Assembly: GCF_000591035.1 (NCBI RefSeq)
Contig: NC_022521.1
Location: forward strand, 62,001 to 126,000
Source of the DNA: Aeropyrum camini SY1 = JCM 12091
GTDB lineage: Archaea > Thermoproteota > Thermoprotei_A > Sulfolobales > Acidilobaceae
DNA: 64,000 nucleotides
Reading direction: 5' to 3'
Shown: in pieces, positions 24,640-34,257 of the stretch
How positions within the stretch are numbered: position 1 is the first letter of the stretch
Layout: every line of letters starts with the position of its first letter
The notes under the pieces: generated by a model
What the model saw: the letters and a program-made list of their open reading frames with translations, nothing else
The model's database searches: none
Told to the model about the DNA's origin: nothing
Program-made: the position numbers and the translations under genes

Positions 24640-26280
24640 TCACAACGCTAACTCGTCCAGATTTGGCTCTCCTTTCAAGAGCCACCTTCTCGTTTCTTCG
24701 ACGATATTTATATCCCTCCCTCCCGTGGTGACCTCGCATTTATCTATCTTGACTACAGCCGGCATCCTGGCCATGCTGCCCATAATAAGCGCTTCACCAG
24801 TGTTCAGGCTGGGGAGAAGGCTTGCAAGATCTTCACTTAGCTCCTCGCTGGCCGCCCTAACATAGCCTATGTCCTGTGGCTCGACCATTTTCAGTATTAT
24901 CTTGTTGTTGGTCTGGCTTAGAACATCGACGTCGAGCTTCTTCGGCCTCTGGCTAACTATGACCATGCCCACGCCGAACTTCCTCCCCTCCCTAGCTATC
25001 CTGGCCGCCCACCTCTTAGTGAGGGTCGGCTCGTCTTTCGGTATGAGTACATGAGCCTCCTCTATAATAGTGATTACAGGCACGGGGTAAACCTCCCTCC
25101 TCGACATATTCTCGCCCCTAACGTTGATCCTAGCCTGCAGGAGCCTGCGGAGATAGTGGCTGGTTACAGCATCCGCCACATTATCCTCCATCATACTTAA
25201 ATCCATAACCGTGGCTTTCCCAGGCTCTAATATCCTCGTGAGGTCGGTCGGTATGTTAGGGTCCAGCGCGCTCCCATAGAGGTCCTGCAGATCGTTTAGC
25301 TTATCAAGAACACCCAGGATCTGGTCCTGCTTCGCCGCGGGGGCATTAGAGACTGTGTCCCCTACGACATTCTCGAAAGACTTGGCAAGAGAATCCGACT
25401 CCTGCCTGGAGGGCTTAGTGGTTCGTGATGCTGTCTCCAGCACCTCAACCGCCTTTGGTATGAGATCGGCCGCCCCGATCTTACCCTGCTGATACCTTTT
25501 GGTTAGCTCGCCCCAGAGCCACCTTAGAATCCTCTTCTGGACTGTCGCCTGGGGCTCCAGCCCCGCCATAGAGAGGAGTTCCCAGAACGAGAGGCTAGCA
25601 GGGTTCACTCTAGCAGGCCTGAGCAGCTTGGCTTCCCTAGGGCCGAGGCCCAGGTTCCCATATTCACCGTGCCGGTCGAAGATCACAGTGCTCACTCCAT
25701 ACCTGCTGACGAGCCCCCTGGTTATGACGCAGACCGTGTTGCTCTTGCCCCCGCCTGTTACCGCTAGGATGGCAAGGTGCCTGGTCAGCTTGTTAACGTC
25801 AATCCTATATTCAACGCCGCTGCCAAGGAGCGATCCCACCCTGAGCCAGCCGTCCCCGTCGGGGGCGAAAACCCTCTTCAGGACCTCGGCCTCAGCTAGG
25901 TATACGGCCGATCCTGGCTGTGGAGGTATCTTAGGGGCTACCTGCTCTCCACGGGTCGTCAGCGTGTCGAGGTACGAGACCCACCTGGCCCTGGCTACAT
26001 GGTAGCGTGTTGACTCCACAACCCACGCTGCATCCGACTCCAACATCCTCTTAACTGAGTCGAGGTCCCTAACCTCGTCGCTCAGCAGGGGGAGGCCCGA
26101 GCGTATGGATTCGACTATCCCGAGAACGCACCTGCCGTTAAGGTTGGCCACAACGTGTGAACCAACTATAACCTTCCCTAGGCTATCTCTCTCCAGGAGG
26201 ATTGTGCTGTAGCTGTAGCTACTCTCCCCTATTATTACACCTATCTCCTCTCCACCGCAGACACTAGATTCTGAGTACAC
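24640..26280 (-). CDS. herA: HerA DNA translocase/helicase
   Basis: A 546-residue HerA. The N-terminal HAS barrel covers residues 12-65 (GVIIGESSYS, SHVVANLNGR), Walker A is VTGGGKSNT at 174-182, and Walker B/catalytic Glu is TIIEEAHVL near residue 410, followed by SQRPKKLDVDVLSQTN with the arginine finger region. HerA forms a hexamer that moves along double-stranded DNA and, with NurA, resects ends to 3' tails for RadA after Mre11-Rad50 processing. It is last in the operon and overlaps nurA by 17 bases. It is the standard archaeal copy, unlike the protein at 1471-3552. Confidence 0.95.
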   Translation of the reverse strand: MYSESSVCGGEEIGVIIGESSYSYSTILLERDSLGKVIVGSHVVANLNGRCVLGIVESIRSGLPLLSDEVRDLDSVKRMLESDAAWVVESTRYHVARARWVSYLDTLTTRGEQVAPKIPPQPGSAVYLAEAEVLKRVFAPDGDGWLRVGSLLGSGVEYRIDVNKLTRHLAILAVTGGGKSNTVCVITRGLVSRYGVSTVIFDRHGEYGNLGLGPREAKLLRPARVNPASLSFWELLSMAGLEPQATVQKRILRWLWGELTKRYQQGKIGAADLIPKAVEVLETASRTTKPSRQESDSLAKSFENVVGDTVSNAPAAKQDQILGVLDKLNDLQDLYGSALDPNIPTDLTRILEPGKATVMDLSMMEDNVADAVTSHYLRRLLQARINVRGENMSRREVYPVPVITIIEEAHVLIPKDEPTLTKRWAARIAREGRKFGVGMVIVSQRPKKLDVDVLSQTNNKIILKMVEPQDIGYVRAASEELSEDLASLLPSLNTGEALIMGSMARMPAVVKIDKCEVTTGGRDINIVEETRRWLLKGEPNLDELAL

Positions 26281-27487
26281 CTCTACTCACCTCCCTTAGA
26301 CTCAAGCCCAATAGGAGGGAGACCCTCTCCAGGTCCTCCCCCGATACCCTAGCCCTCTCATGCGCCACTAGGAGGAGGACCGGATAGCCTGAGGGGGATA
26401 GGCCCGCGAGCTGTGGGAGAATAGAGTCCAGGAGCCCCAGGTGGTCGCTTAGCCTCCTATCACCGCCTGGTAGTAGTATGGAGATCCTCAGTATGGGGCC
26501 GCCGGGCGATAGGCGGGCGTAGGTTGATAGCTCGGCGAGGTCCTCGTAGAACTCCCTCAGCCCGGCAACGTCGGGGATGAACCTCCCATCGCCCTCTCCA
26601 ACCTCTATGCCCAACATGCTGCTTAGACCCTCCTTCACCATTAAGTCCCCCCGGGCTATCGCGTAGGAGGGGTTCAGCGGGGCCCTAACCTCTATGTACG
26701 CCGCGTCCGCTATGGGCCCTCTACACATCTCCGTGCTCCGCGAGGTTTTCGCCACAAAAACGGGGGTGTAGCCTCTGTCCCAGGCCTCCTCGAGCATAGC
26801 CTTGTACATGTAAAGCTTCTCGGCGACCTCGACGGCGACGATCCACCTAAGTCGTTCAATATCCTCAGTCACCGTGCCGAGAATCATAGCCGCCCTGCTG
26901 GAGGCAGGCCTCCTCGCGGCTTTCTCGAGCAGGGTCTCAACACAGCCGCCTGGTTCGCAGGCTGGTATGAGGCCTTTATCCCGGAGGCGAGGTAGAATTT
27001 TCTCGGCCTCGGCTATGGCAGCACTCATCTTAAGACCCCACCTTGACAGGCCGGGTCTCCACCATTTCAAAGCTGTTGAGGGGCTGCCGTCAAGCAATAG
27101 CAAGCCCCCGCCGCCGCCGGCAACCGCATCTTTCGCAGCAACAGCCTCAAGTATCTCCCTGTAGATGGATATCCTGGCTTCCGCGTCGCTCGGAGGGACA
27201 ACCACGCCGATACTATGGAGGAGAGACTCTCCAACGCCGCCTCCCGCCCACGCCCGGGCAAGATATATCGTGAACTCCCGGTAGTCCCTGCTCCTGTTCC
27301 CTCCGTCTACGGCCACGGTATTGTCTGGCCGCTTACCGGTCTCTATGGGTCTGAAGCCTAGGAGGCCTGGGCACATTATAGACTTCTCACTTCTCTCCCT
27401 CACCAGCCTCTCAACAAGAGGCTTAACCTCCCGGGCCTCGTCCACTATCGTCCTGTGGATAGGCGCCAAACACCAACCCCCCGCCAT
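26264..27487 (-). CDS. nurA: NurA nuclease
   Basis: A 407-residue NurA, a 5'-3' single- and double-strand nuclease that docks on HerA. The catalytic acidic motifs are TVAVDGGNRSR (Asp61) and LLLDGSPSTALKW near residue 150, with later conserved Lys/Arg segments (FVAKTSRSTEM) completing the RNase H-like site. It begins one base after rad50 stops and overlaps herA at its own end, so all four genes are translated from one message. Confidence 0.93.
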   Translation of the reverse strand: MAGGWCLAPIHRTIVDEAREVKPLVERLVRERSEKSIMCPGLLGFRPIETGKRPDNTVAVDGGNRSRDYREFTIYLARAWAGGGVGESLLHSIGVVVPPSDAEARISIYREILEAVAAKDAVAGGGGGLLLLDGSPSTALKWWRPGLSRWGLKMSAAIAEAEKILPRLRDKGLIPACEPGGCVETLLEKAARRPASSRAAMILGTVTEDIERLRWIVAVEVAEKLYMYKAMLEEAWDRGYTPVFVAKTSRSTEMCRGPIADAAYIEVRAPLNPSYAIARGDLMVKEGLSSMLGIEVGEGDGRFIPDVAGLREFYEDLAELSTYARLSPGGPILRISILLPGGDRRLSDHLGLLDSILPQLAGLSPSGYPVLLLVAHERARVSGEDLERVSLLLGLSLREVSRGVLRI

Positions 27488-30247
27488 CTAATAGGAGCAG
27501 TCAACCCTGCTTCCCTGTGGAGTACGGGTTACGGTGCATATAGTATCTGCATAGTCTCTAACGTCTTCGTGATGGGTCACCACCACGAGCTGCTTGACAA
27601 GGCCCTCTCCGCTGATATCTCTGAAGACCTCGACGAGGCTCCTCCTCCTGTCTTCGTCTAGGTTGGCGGTGGGCTCGTCAAGTGCTAGGAAACCCAGCTT
27701 GCCGCCCACCGCCTTATTCAGAGCTAGCACGAATGACAGCGCTAGGACAGTCCTCTCTCCACCGCTTACAGCTGTAAGCGGCCTGTATGCTCCGTTGCCG
27801 CCGATGGCCTTAACCTCGATCTCTCTAGATGTCTTTTCCCTTATCTCCACACCAGCCACGTCCAGGTTGAACCTAGAGAGGATGTCGTTCATCTCGTCCT
27901 CCAATACTGCTAGCAGCCTCTTATAGGCTATCTCCCCTATTTCCTCCATAATTCTCCTGGACGCAGCAGCCGGTAGGTAGAGCTTCAACGCCTCCTCCCC
28001 GCTAGCCTTCCTAGACTCCATCTCTTTAATCCTCGTGTGGAGCTGTCCCATTTCCCTATCAATCTTGCTGATCCTATCCTCCAGCTCTTCGAGAGTGCTT
28101 CGAACTTCCCTCAGCCTCCTCTCAACCACCTCCTTCCTAGAGACCTCTCTCCTAAGCTTCTCCTCCTCAGTGAGAGCCTCCTCAAGCCTCTTCCTAATCT
28201 GCTCGGCCTCCCATCTAAGCCTCACAACCTCCTCCTCCAGCCGTCGGGCCTCCTCAAGCCTTCTCTCTATGATCGACAGCTCATCCTCCACCCTTTCCAG
28301 AGTTTCCCTGGCTTTTTCCAGCAGGTCGTCTATACTGACGTACGCCCTGATGCCTAGCCTCGCAGCCAGGTCCTCCGCCCTCGAGATAATCTCCTGCTCG
28401 AGTTTCTTGGATTCGCTAATCATGGACTCAAGCCTCCCTCTAGCCTCGTCCTCCTTTATACCGAGGTGGCTAAGGACCTCTAGGGCTCTCTTCCTGGCCT
28501 CTCGCAGCTCAACCTCCTCCCGGGATAGTTCTCTAGCCCTCTCCTCGAGACTCTGCTGAAGACCTTTGAGTTCCTCCAGCTTCTCACCAAGCTTCCTCAG
28601 CTCCTGAAAGGCATTCTCAACATCCTGCGGTGTTTCGAAGCCCAGCTTCCTTAGGCCTTCCTCTAGCTGGTTTAGCTTTGATAGCAACAGCTCTATTCTC
28701 CTACGTCTATCCTGAAGCCGGGAGACCTCGGTCCGGGCCTTCTCAGCCTCAGCTGCCTTCTCGCCCGCAGACTTCTTCAGCCTCTCCGCCTCATGCCTAT
28801 AATGCCTAGCTATAGATTCCGCCCTCTCGCGGGGCAGCTCGGCCCCGCACACAGGGCATTTAGCGCTCCTCCCGCTGTGTTCAAGCATAGACACAGCTTG
28901 AAGCAGCCTCTTGGCTTCCGCTTCCAGCGCTGATGCCTCCTGATCTAGAGTTCTAGCCTTTGATTCGAGCTGGCTTATCATAGCATCCAGCCTCTCCAAT
29001 ACATTCTCCGGTGTCTCGCCACCGCACAGCTCGCTAGAGCGGCACTCAGATAGTAGCTGCTCAAGGTCTGTAACAATGTCTCTAGCCCTAGATACCCGAT
29101 AATCCAGGAGAGTATACCGCCTCTGCTCCTCACTAATACTCGCCTCAACCTCGAGAAGAGTGCTTTCGACCCTCTCCCTCTCAGACTGAACCTCCTTGAG
29201 TCTGCTGGATAGTTCAAGCTTTTCTACAGCCTCTTTCACCATCTCAACATCTCTCCGCAGCTTGTCCAGGCGGCTGTGAAGCCTGGCAAGCTCAGCAACA
29301 TCCCTGGCAAGCGAGGCTTTCGCTTTGAGCTCAGCCATCCGCTTCTCCAGATCTCTCATCGATGATATCTTCGCCTCAGCAACCCTGAGGCGCGCGTTTA
29401 TATTGTCTAGCCTGGACCTCTCACTCCTAATAACATGGCCGACTTCAGCCAGCCTCTCCTCCAAAGTCTCTAGCCTCCCTAGTTCGCTTTTTAGATCATC
29501 GGCCTCTGACCTAAGATCCCTGGCGTGCCTCTCCAGCTCCCTCCTCTTGCTCTCCAGCTCGCCCAGCCTTTTGGAAGCATTCCTTATCTCTCTGTCTACA
29601 CCTAGGACCTCGCTTCTCAGCGCCACGTATTCGGCCTGGAGTCTGCCGAGCGATTTGGAACCGAGCTTGACAGGCCTTCCACTTGGGGAGACTCCTAGTA
29701 CTACTTCACCCAGGTTTGATATAGCCTGCTTTAGCAGGGCATAGCCTAGGGCAGCATCTAGCAGGCTCCTGAGTTCCTTAGGGTCTGATAGGGTTTCCGC
29801 TAGAGTTTGGAGCCCCCCCTGGGAGATCACTATAGCCTTCTCAATGTACGAGGCGGGGTCTGGTAACCCCCTGAGCCCAAGTATCTTATGTATCTCCTCT
29901 TTATACCCCGTAGGCTTGCTTGCTATTCTCCGCCTATCCAAGGTTATAATTGCCGCCTCATTCCGCACCCCCCCACCGCTCCTAACAAGCATGTTCCTCA
30001 GCTCCAGCAGCCAGCCCTCGTCGGACTTGAGGGAGAGGTATATCTCTCCGCGGCTAGAGTTCTCTGTTATCATGCTCGACCTCCTCGGCGCCTTATGGGG
30101 GGTTATACTGTATAGGATGGCCTCGAGGAGAGTGCTTTTTCCCGCTCCGTTACGGCCTACAATAGCTGTAAAGCCCTCGCGGAAATCGAGGCTGGTATCT
30201 GAGTGGCTCATTATGTTCCGGAGCTCAAGCCTCTTCAACACGTACAC
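27488..30247 (-). CDS. rad50: Rad50 ABC-type ATPase
   Basis: A 919-residue SMC-like protein that bridges DNA ends together with Mre11. Walker A is GRNGAGKST (31-39); long heptad-rich coiled coils flank the zinc hook CPVCG near residue 462; the signature VSGGERT is near 824 and the Walker B/D-loop ALDEPTANLDE near 855. The hook lies at the midpoint of the coiled coil as it should. Six bases separate it from mre11 and none from nurA. Intact by every visible motif. Confidence 0.97.
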   Translation of the reverse strand: MYVLKRLELRNIMSHSDTSLDFREGFTAIVGRNGAGKSTLLEAILYSITPHKAPRRSSMITENSSRGEIYLSLKSDEGWLLELRNMLVRSGGGVRNEAAIITLDRRRIASKPTGYKEEIHKILGLRGLPDPASYIEKAIVISQGGLQTLAETLSDPKELRSLLDAALGYALLKQAISNLGEVVLGVSPSGRPVKLGSKSLGRLQAEYVALRSEVLGVDREIRNASKRLGELESKRRELERHARDLRSEADDLKSELGRLETLEERLAEVGHVIRSERSRLDNINARLRVAEAKISSMRDLEKRMAELKAKASLARDVAELARLHSRLDKLRRDVEMVKEAVEKLELSSRLKEVQSERERVESTLLEVEASISEEQRRYTLLDYRVSRARDIVTDLEQLLSECRSSELCGGETPENVLERLDAMISQLESKARTLDQEASALEAEAKRLLQAVSMLEHSGRSAKCPVCGAELPRERAESIARHYRHEAERLKKSAGEKAAEAEKARTEVSRLQDRRRRIELLLSKLNQLEEGLRKLGFETPQDVENAFQELRKLGEKLEELKGLQQSLEERARELSREEVELREARKRALEVLSHLGIKEDEARGRLESMISESKKLEQEIISRAEDLAARLGIRAYVSIDDLLEKARETLERVEDELSIIERRLEEARRLEEEVVRLRWEAEQIRKRLEEALTEEEKLRREVSRKEVVERRLREVRSTLEELEDRISKIDREMGQLHTRIKEMESRKASGEEALKLYLPAAASRRIMEEIGEIAYKRLLAVLEDEMNDILSRFNLDVAGVEIREKTSREIEVKAIGGNGAYRPLTAVSGGERTVLALSFVLALNKAVGGKLGFLALDEPTANLDEDRRRSLVEVFRDISGEGLVKQLVVVTHHEDVRDYADTICTVTRTPQGSRVDCSY

Positions 30248-30253
30248 GACGCC

Positions 30254-31483
30254 TCACCTCATATTTAGAACCCTCCTCCACACGTCCTGGTCGACACTGG
30301 TGGCAAGTGCTTGAAGAATCTCCTTCACCCTCTCCTCGTCCTTCTCGGCCGCCGCTTCAGCTAGTTCATGCAATATAGTGCTAGCGGCCTCTAGAGGTAT
30401 GCTATAGTGTTCCGCAGCGATCTTCGCGAGATCCAGAGGGCCCTCTCCCCGGAGTTCAAGTGAGGCGCCCCCATACTCGCCCCCGCCAGCGACCTTCCAG
30501 TGAATCTTAAGCAGAACATCCGCTTTGCCAGCGGCCCTCCTCACTTCTGCTATGAACCTTGCCTTGTTAACAGGCTTATCAGTCTTAATTACGACATGTA
30601 TCAGGGGTTTGAGCTTTACTTCCCGAGCACCTCCAGAGCCTGCCAGGACCTTCTTTAAACTCATGCTCACAGCGTTATAGACGCTTGCCACGTCGACGAC
30701 GTCAACATCAATCTTGTACTGGGGCCTTCGGGGGATCCTAATCCTCTCTATGATAGGCGTGTCACCGCTGAGATCGACATAGAGTGGGCTCCCAGGCATG
30801 CTTATCTCCTCAACCTTCAACGGGTCCAAGACCCCGGGGTAGGCGTAAGGTGTGGGAGCCTCAAGCCTTACACGCGGGGCGTGTAGATGGCCTAGAGCAG
30901 CGTACCTAGCACGGGATGGTAGGTCGCTGGGCGATGCTACCGCGTCAAACTGCATTTCAGTATCAAGAGACATATGGGCCAGGAGAACGAACTTCCCCCC
31001 CGCCCCCTTGGAGATCTCGTCGAATTCTCTCAGAAATCTGAGGGTCAGCTTCCGCCTCTCCTCGAGGGAAACCTTGAAGAATGGGACCACGGCAACCTTC
31101 AAATCGCCAAGGTCGACTACAAAGTCTTTCGCACTCATCCCAGACCTATAGAGTGGCGCCCTGAAGCCGTCGAGACTCGCTTCCATGAGGGATAACAGCG
31201 TCTCGTCCCTCACAGATGGAGTATCGTGCTCTCCATGAGCCGCCAAAACGGGTATACCAGCGTCGGTCAACATCCGAACGAGTTCCACGGCCTGCTTAAC
31301 ATCCCTAAGAGGAAGCTTAGGCTTGTCGAAAAGATCGCCTGCTATCAGGACGGCGTCAGGCCTATCCTTTAAAGCCGTTTCTACAACAAACTCGAAAGAC
31401 CTGAATATATCGTTCCGACGCTCCTCCAGCCCATACGGCCTAGCCCCGAGATGAATGTCTGCAACATGGAGGATCTTCGGCAT
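30254..31483 (-). CDS. mre11: Mre11 nuclease
   Basis: A 409-residue Mn-dependent calcineurin-like nuclease. The five phosphoesterase motifs are visible: VADIHLGARP (Asp7, His9 region), IAGDLFDKPK near residue 47, AAHGEHDTPS near 83 (GEHD replacing the common GNHD), AHMSLDTEM near 165 and ALGHLHAPR near 195. The C-terminal 170 residues form the Rad50-binding region. First gene of the mre11-rad50-nurA-herA operon. It processes DNA ends, opening them for HerA-NurA resection. Confidence 0.95.
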   Translation of the reverse strand: MPKILHVADIHLGARPYGLEERRNDIFRSFEFVVETALKDRPDAVLIAGDLFDKPKLPLRDVKQAVELVRMLTDAGIPVLAAHGEHDTPSVRDETLLSLMEASLDGFRAPLYRSGMSAKDFVVDLGDLKVAVVPFFKVSLEERRKLTLRFLREFDEISKGAGGKFVLLAHMSLDTEMQFDAVASPSDLPSRARYAALGHLHAPRVRLEAPTPYAYPGVLDPLKVEEISMPGSPLYVDLSGDTPIIERIRIPRRPQYKIDVDVVDVASVYNAVSMSLKKVLAGSGGAREVKLKPLIHVVIKTDKPVNKARFIAEVRRAAGKADVLLKIHWKVAGGGEYGGASLELRGEGPLDLAKIAAEHYSIPLEAASTILHELAEAAAEKDEERVKEILQALATSVDQDVWRRVLNMR

Positions 31484-31635
31484 CCAGTTCTAACCCCCCA
31501 GGTGGATAGAGAGTGTATTACCTAAAAGAGGTAAACTCCCTATCCAGGGCCTGGGAGCCGCTCTTACACGCCGGGCCTAGGAGGATGAGGCTGGTCTAGG
31601 CTTTTCGTAGTATATAATGATCATGAGTTTGGGGT

Positions 31636-31788
31636 CTACTTCTTCTTCTTAGGCCTTAGGTTCTTGCTCCTGCAGCGCCTGCACTTGGTGGCTGACATGG
31701 GGTTTAGGGCTCCACACCTCCTACAAACCTTCTTGTTCAACACCCTCTTCTCAAATATAGCCACAAGCTCAGGGTCGGTTATCGGCAT
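31636..31788 (-). CDS. rpl40e: 50S ribosomal protein L40e
   Basis: A 50-residue zinc-ribbon ribosomal protein easily missed because of its length. It begins [20 protein letters not shown] and carries CRRCGALNP and [10 protein letters not shown], giving two CxxC pairs for zinc, and ends in a lysine run. This is the archaeal L40e sequence pattern without doubt. ATG start at 31788, stop TAG at 31636. It stands between mre11 and fen1 on the same strand, with its own short upstream gap (31789-31858). The 31484-31635 gap after it shows no gene. Confidence 0.95.
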   Translation of the reverse strand: MPITDPELVAIFEKRVLNKKVCRRCGALNPMSATKCRRCRSKNLRPKKKK

Positions 31789-31858
31789 GCCTCGTCTACA
31801 CCCCCACGGCTACCTACATAGGGCCAAGGCTAATTAATATGCCGCGTGCAGCCAGCGG

Positions 31859-32911
31859 CTAGCCGAACCACATGTCAAGCCTCGACTGCCTACTCCTAAG
31901 CTTCTCCCTATACGCCTTAGCCAGCCTCTCGAAGGCCCTCTCCACCCTTTCGGGATTGAAGTCGTGCCGCTCAACAAGAATCTCCTTAACCTTGTCCCGA
32001 TCGGGCTTCCTAAACTCTATATTGTAATTATCGTTTACAGGCGGGTTCAAGAAGTACTCATACACCTTTCTAAGATAATCCGGGTCATACTCCCCCCGGG
32101 GGACTGAAGCCAGCACTTTCATCGGATCCACCAGGCTCTTGACGAGCCTGAGAGCAGTCTTGGGGCCATACCCCCTGACGCCACCAGGGTTGTAGTCTGT
32201 TCCGAGAAGTACCCCAAGAACTATCAACTGCTCCCGAGTTATACCAAGCTTTCTGAGCAGAACCTCGAGCTCTATTATCTCGGGCTTAATCTCGATGTAC
32301 TGATCCTTGCCAGGGAGCTTCCTACGCCCTGTTATGGCAAGGTTTCTCACAAGCCTAGGCGAGCCAAACAGAAGGCTATCGTAGTCTTGGCTCCCCGTCG
32401 CCCATGCATCACCCTTCCTCGCCATGTAGGCGGCCTGCGCCTCCCCCTCAGCCGGGGCTTGAACCCACGGTATCCCCATAGCGTCGAGCAGCTCCTTAGA
32501 CTCCTCAACCATCTCGCTCGTAAGCCTTGCAGACATCATGGCGTACTTCCTAGCCTCCTCCACAGCCCCAGCCTCAACGGCCCTCCTATACCTGGCCTCG
32601 GCCTCAGCCTTCCTGCGAAGCCTCTCCTCAACCTCCCTACTCTTCATCTCAGGCGGTTTCCCGTCGAAGACGTAGACTGGCTTTACACCCTCCTCCACGA
32701 GATTTATGGTCCTATAGAATAGGCCGCTGAGGTGGCTAGTAACCCTCCCCTCCCTATCCATCAGGGGCGTGCCGTCGGGCTGTCTTATAGCAGTGAGGAA
32801 CTGGTATAGCATGTTGTAGGCGTCCAGCGCGAGGACATAGCCCGAGAGGGCCCTTAGCTCCACCTCCCTCCTGGCCTCGGGAGGTATTAGCTCTCTAAGG
32901 TTGACCCCCAA
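31859..32911 (-). CDS. fen: Flap endonuclease FEN1
   Basis: A 350-residue structure-specific nuclease that removes 5' flaps in Okazaki-fragment maturation and base-excision repair. Acidic active-site motifs are visible (ALDAYN, YVFDGKPP, APAEGEAQAAYM, TGSQDYDSLLFG, LGTDYNPGG), then the helix-two-turn-helix and a canonical PCNA-binding box QSRLDMWF at the very C-terminus. I place the start at the TTG 32911, which gives the MGVNLREL start whose Gly2 is conserved and used in flap binding; a GTG at 32920 would add three residues. GGGTG lies about eight bases upstream of the TTG. Confidence 0.95.
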   Translation of the reverse strand: MGVNLRELIPPEARREVELRALSGYVLALDAYNMLYQFLTAIRQPDGTPLMDREGRVTSHLSGLFYRTINLVEEGVKPVYVFDGKPPEMKSREVEERLRRKAEAEARYRRAVEAGAVEEARKYAMMSARLTSEMVEESKELLDAMGIPWVQAPAEGEAQAAYMARKGDAWATGSQDYDSLLFGSPRLVRNLAITGRRKLPGKDQYIEIKPEIIELEVLLRKLGITREQLIVLGVLLGTDYNPGGVRGYGPKTALRLVKSLVDPMKVLASVPRGEYDPDYLRKVYEYFLNPPVNDNYNIEFRKPDRDKVKEILVERHDFNPERVERAFERLAKAYREKLRSRQSRLDMWFG

Positions 32912-33007
32912 AACCAACACCCATTTTGGTAAGAGTAAAGTGCTCCTGATTAATCCATTAATGCATAGAGGCCTAGGCTCACCGTCGTCTCTAAGGGCTG
33001 GTAAGCA

Positions 33008-33634
33008 ATGGGGAACAGCGGAAGGAGGGGTAGGGTACAGTACCTAGGTAGGCACATAATGATCAAGGGAGTGTACGCCGACAAGCTGCTCGAGGGTACG
33101 AAGACCACCACAATAAGGCTTGGTATAGTTAAGCCCAGGTACAGAGAAGTTATTATCCACGGCCACGGCAGGCCATTAGCAAAGGCTGAGATTGTTGACG
33201 TGCAGGTAAAGAAGGTAGCCGAGCTGACGCTTAGTGATGCAAGGCGTGACGGCTTCAACAGAGTAGAAGACCTCATAAAGAGCCTGGAAAAGATGTATGG
33301 GCAGGGGCTGGAGCCCGACACCCCAGTAACCATAATCCATCTTAGAGTTAAGCAGAGGTTCGACGAGCTAGACCTAAGAGACCCCTACCTGGGGCTGGAG
33401 CCAGCGGACATCGCCAGGCTGGGGCTCAGATACCTTGGAGACTCTCTAGATGAGGATGAGCGGAGGGTGCTAGAAGACCTAACCAGGACTAACAGTATAA
33501 GGTCGACGGCTGTAAGACTGTTTGGAAGCGTCGAGAGGCGGGGGAAGGTTAGGAGGGTTCTCAGGAGGGTACTGCGCGAGCTGGTCAGAAGGGGGCTGAT
33601 AAGAGGAGGTAGAGTGGAGCGGGGCGGGCACTAG
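33008..33634 (+). CDS. ASCH-domain protein with helical C-terminal extension
   Basis: A 208-residue protein. Residues 10-115 match an ASCH domain: LLEGTKTTTIRLG (the GxKxxTxR motif), then VKKVAELTLSDARRDGFNRVEDL with the conserved Asp-Gly, and a DTPVTIIHL strand. ASCH domains bind or act on RNA or modified nucleosides. The C-terminal 90 residues look like a basic winged-helix or helical bundle (RSTAVRLFGSVERRGKVRRVLRR), which may bind nucleic acid. It is divergent from fen1 with an 96-base gap. Confidence 0.8.
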   Translation: MGNSGRRGRVQYLGRHIMIKGVYADKLLEGTKTTTIRLGIVKPRYREVIIHGHGRPLAKAEIVDVQVKKVAELTLSDARRDGFNRVEDLIKSLEKMYGQGLEPDTPVTIIHLRVKQRFDELDLRDPYLGLEPADIARLGLRYLGDSLDEDERRVLEDLTRTNSIRSTAVRLFGSVERRGKVRRVLRRVLRELVRRGLIRGGRVERGGH

Positions 33635-33639
33635 ACTCC

Positions 33640-33648
33640 CCTATATAC
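33640..33648 (+). promoter_or_regulatory. TATA box of the gene at 33671
   Basis: CCTATATAC centred near 33644 predicts transcription start at about 33670, i.e. directly at the ATG at 33671. The message is probably leaderless; there is no GGTG motif in front of this ATG. Confidence 0.5.
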
Positions 33649-33670
33649 CCTAATCCCTCTACCTGAATTC

Positions 33671-34012
33671 ATGGTTGTTATGGGCGCTAGGGCGGCGAGG
33701 CAGAGCTCCGGGGTGTCAATGGATATGGGGTATGCACTAAACGAGCACTTGACAGACATAACAATATGCCCCAGATGCTCAGCACCATCAGCAGTGTACA
33801 CCTATAGCATACGGAGTGAGAGGAGTGATGACGGTCTTTACGTCAAAATAGTGTACTCTATGAAATGCGACATCTGTGGATACAGCGAGAGTATGAGGGG
33901 GTCAATGCCTCTAACGGTGGCCTACAAGCTACGCCACCTCTTCATACCAAGAGTCAAGATAGTCCTCGAGAAAGCCTATCTACTCGCGGAGAAGCTGGAG
34001 AAGAAAGTGTAG
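33671..34012 (+). CDS. Small zinc-finger protein
   Basis: A 113-residue protein with two CxxC pairs, ITICPRCSAP near residue 33 and MKCDICGYSES near 66, forming a zinc ribbon, followed by a conserved-looking helix (LTVAYKLRHLF) and a lysine-rich C-terminal helix. I do not know the family. It could bind nucleic acid or act as a small adaptor. A second tiny zinc-ribbon gene follows 66 bases downstream on the same strand. Confidence 0.65.
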   Translation: MVVMGARAARQSSGVSMDMGYALNEHLTDITICPRCSAPSAVYTYSIRSERSDDGLYVKIVYSMKCDICGYSESMRGSMPLTVAYKLRHLFIPRVKIVLEKAYLLAEKLEKKV

Positions 34013-34078
34013 AACGAGTAGCTCCCAATATAAGGGTGCAGACCCTCAATCCTACATAACCCCGGGTGTTACCAGAGG

Positions 34079-34228
34079 TTGACAGGCTGGATACTAAAGT
34101 GTAGCCAGTGCGGTAGAGAGTGGGTTCTGCCCGTCAGCTTCAGGCTTAACGAGATTGGGAGGCTCTACCACTTCTGCCCATACTGTAGGGAGAACACTTT
34201 CCACACAACAGTGGGCCGAGAGCCCTAG
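34079..34228 (+). CDS. 49-residue zinc-ribbon protein
   Basis: A very short gene starting at TTG 34079 with GGTG about nine bases upstream and ending TAG at 34228. The protein opens LTGWILKCSQCGREW and has FCPYCREN in its second half: two CxxC pairs 31 residues apart, a rubredoxin-like or zinc-ribbon arrangement. No other feature. Because of its length it would be lost in ordinary annotation; the spaced cysteine pairs and the Shine-Dalgarno are the support. Confidence 0.6.
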   Translation: MTGWILKCSQCGREWVLPVSFRLNEIGRLYHFCPYCRENTFHTTVGREP

Positions 34229-34257
34229 ATGGGTATGGCGGAGCTTAAGGCCGGGAG

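Noticed and set aside
28035-28559. Long plus-strand open frames inside rad50, including a 174-codon Ser-rich one
   Set aside because: They are antisense to an intact coiled-coil gene; the serine and leucine richness is simply the complement of Glu/Arg-rich codons.
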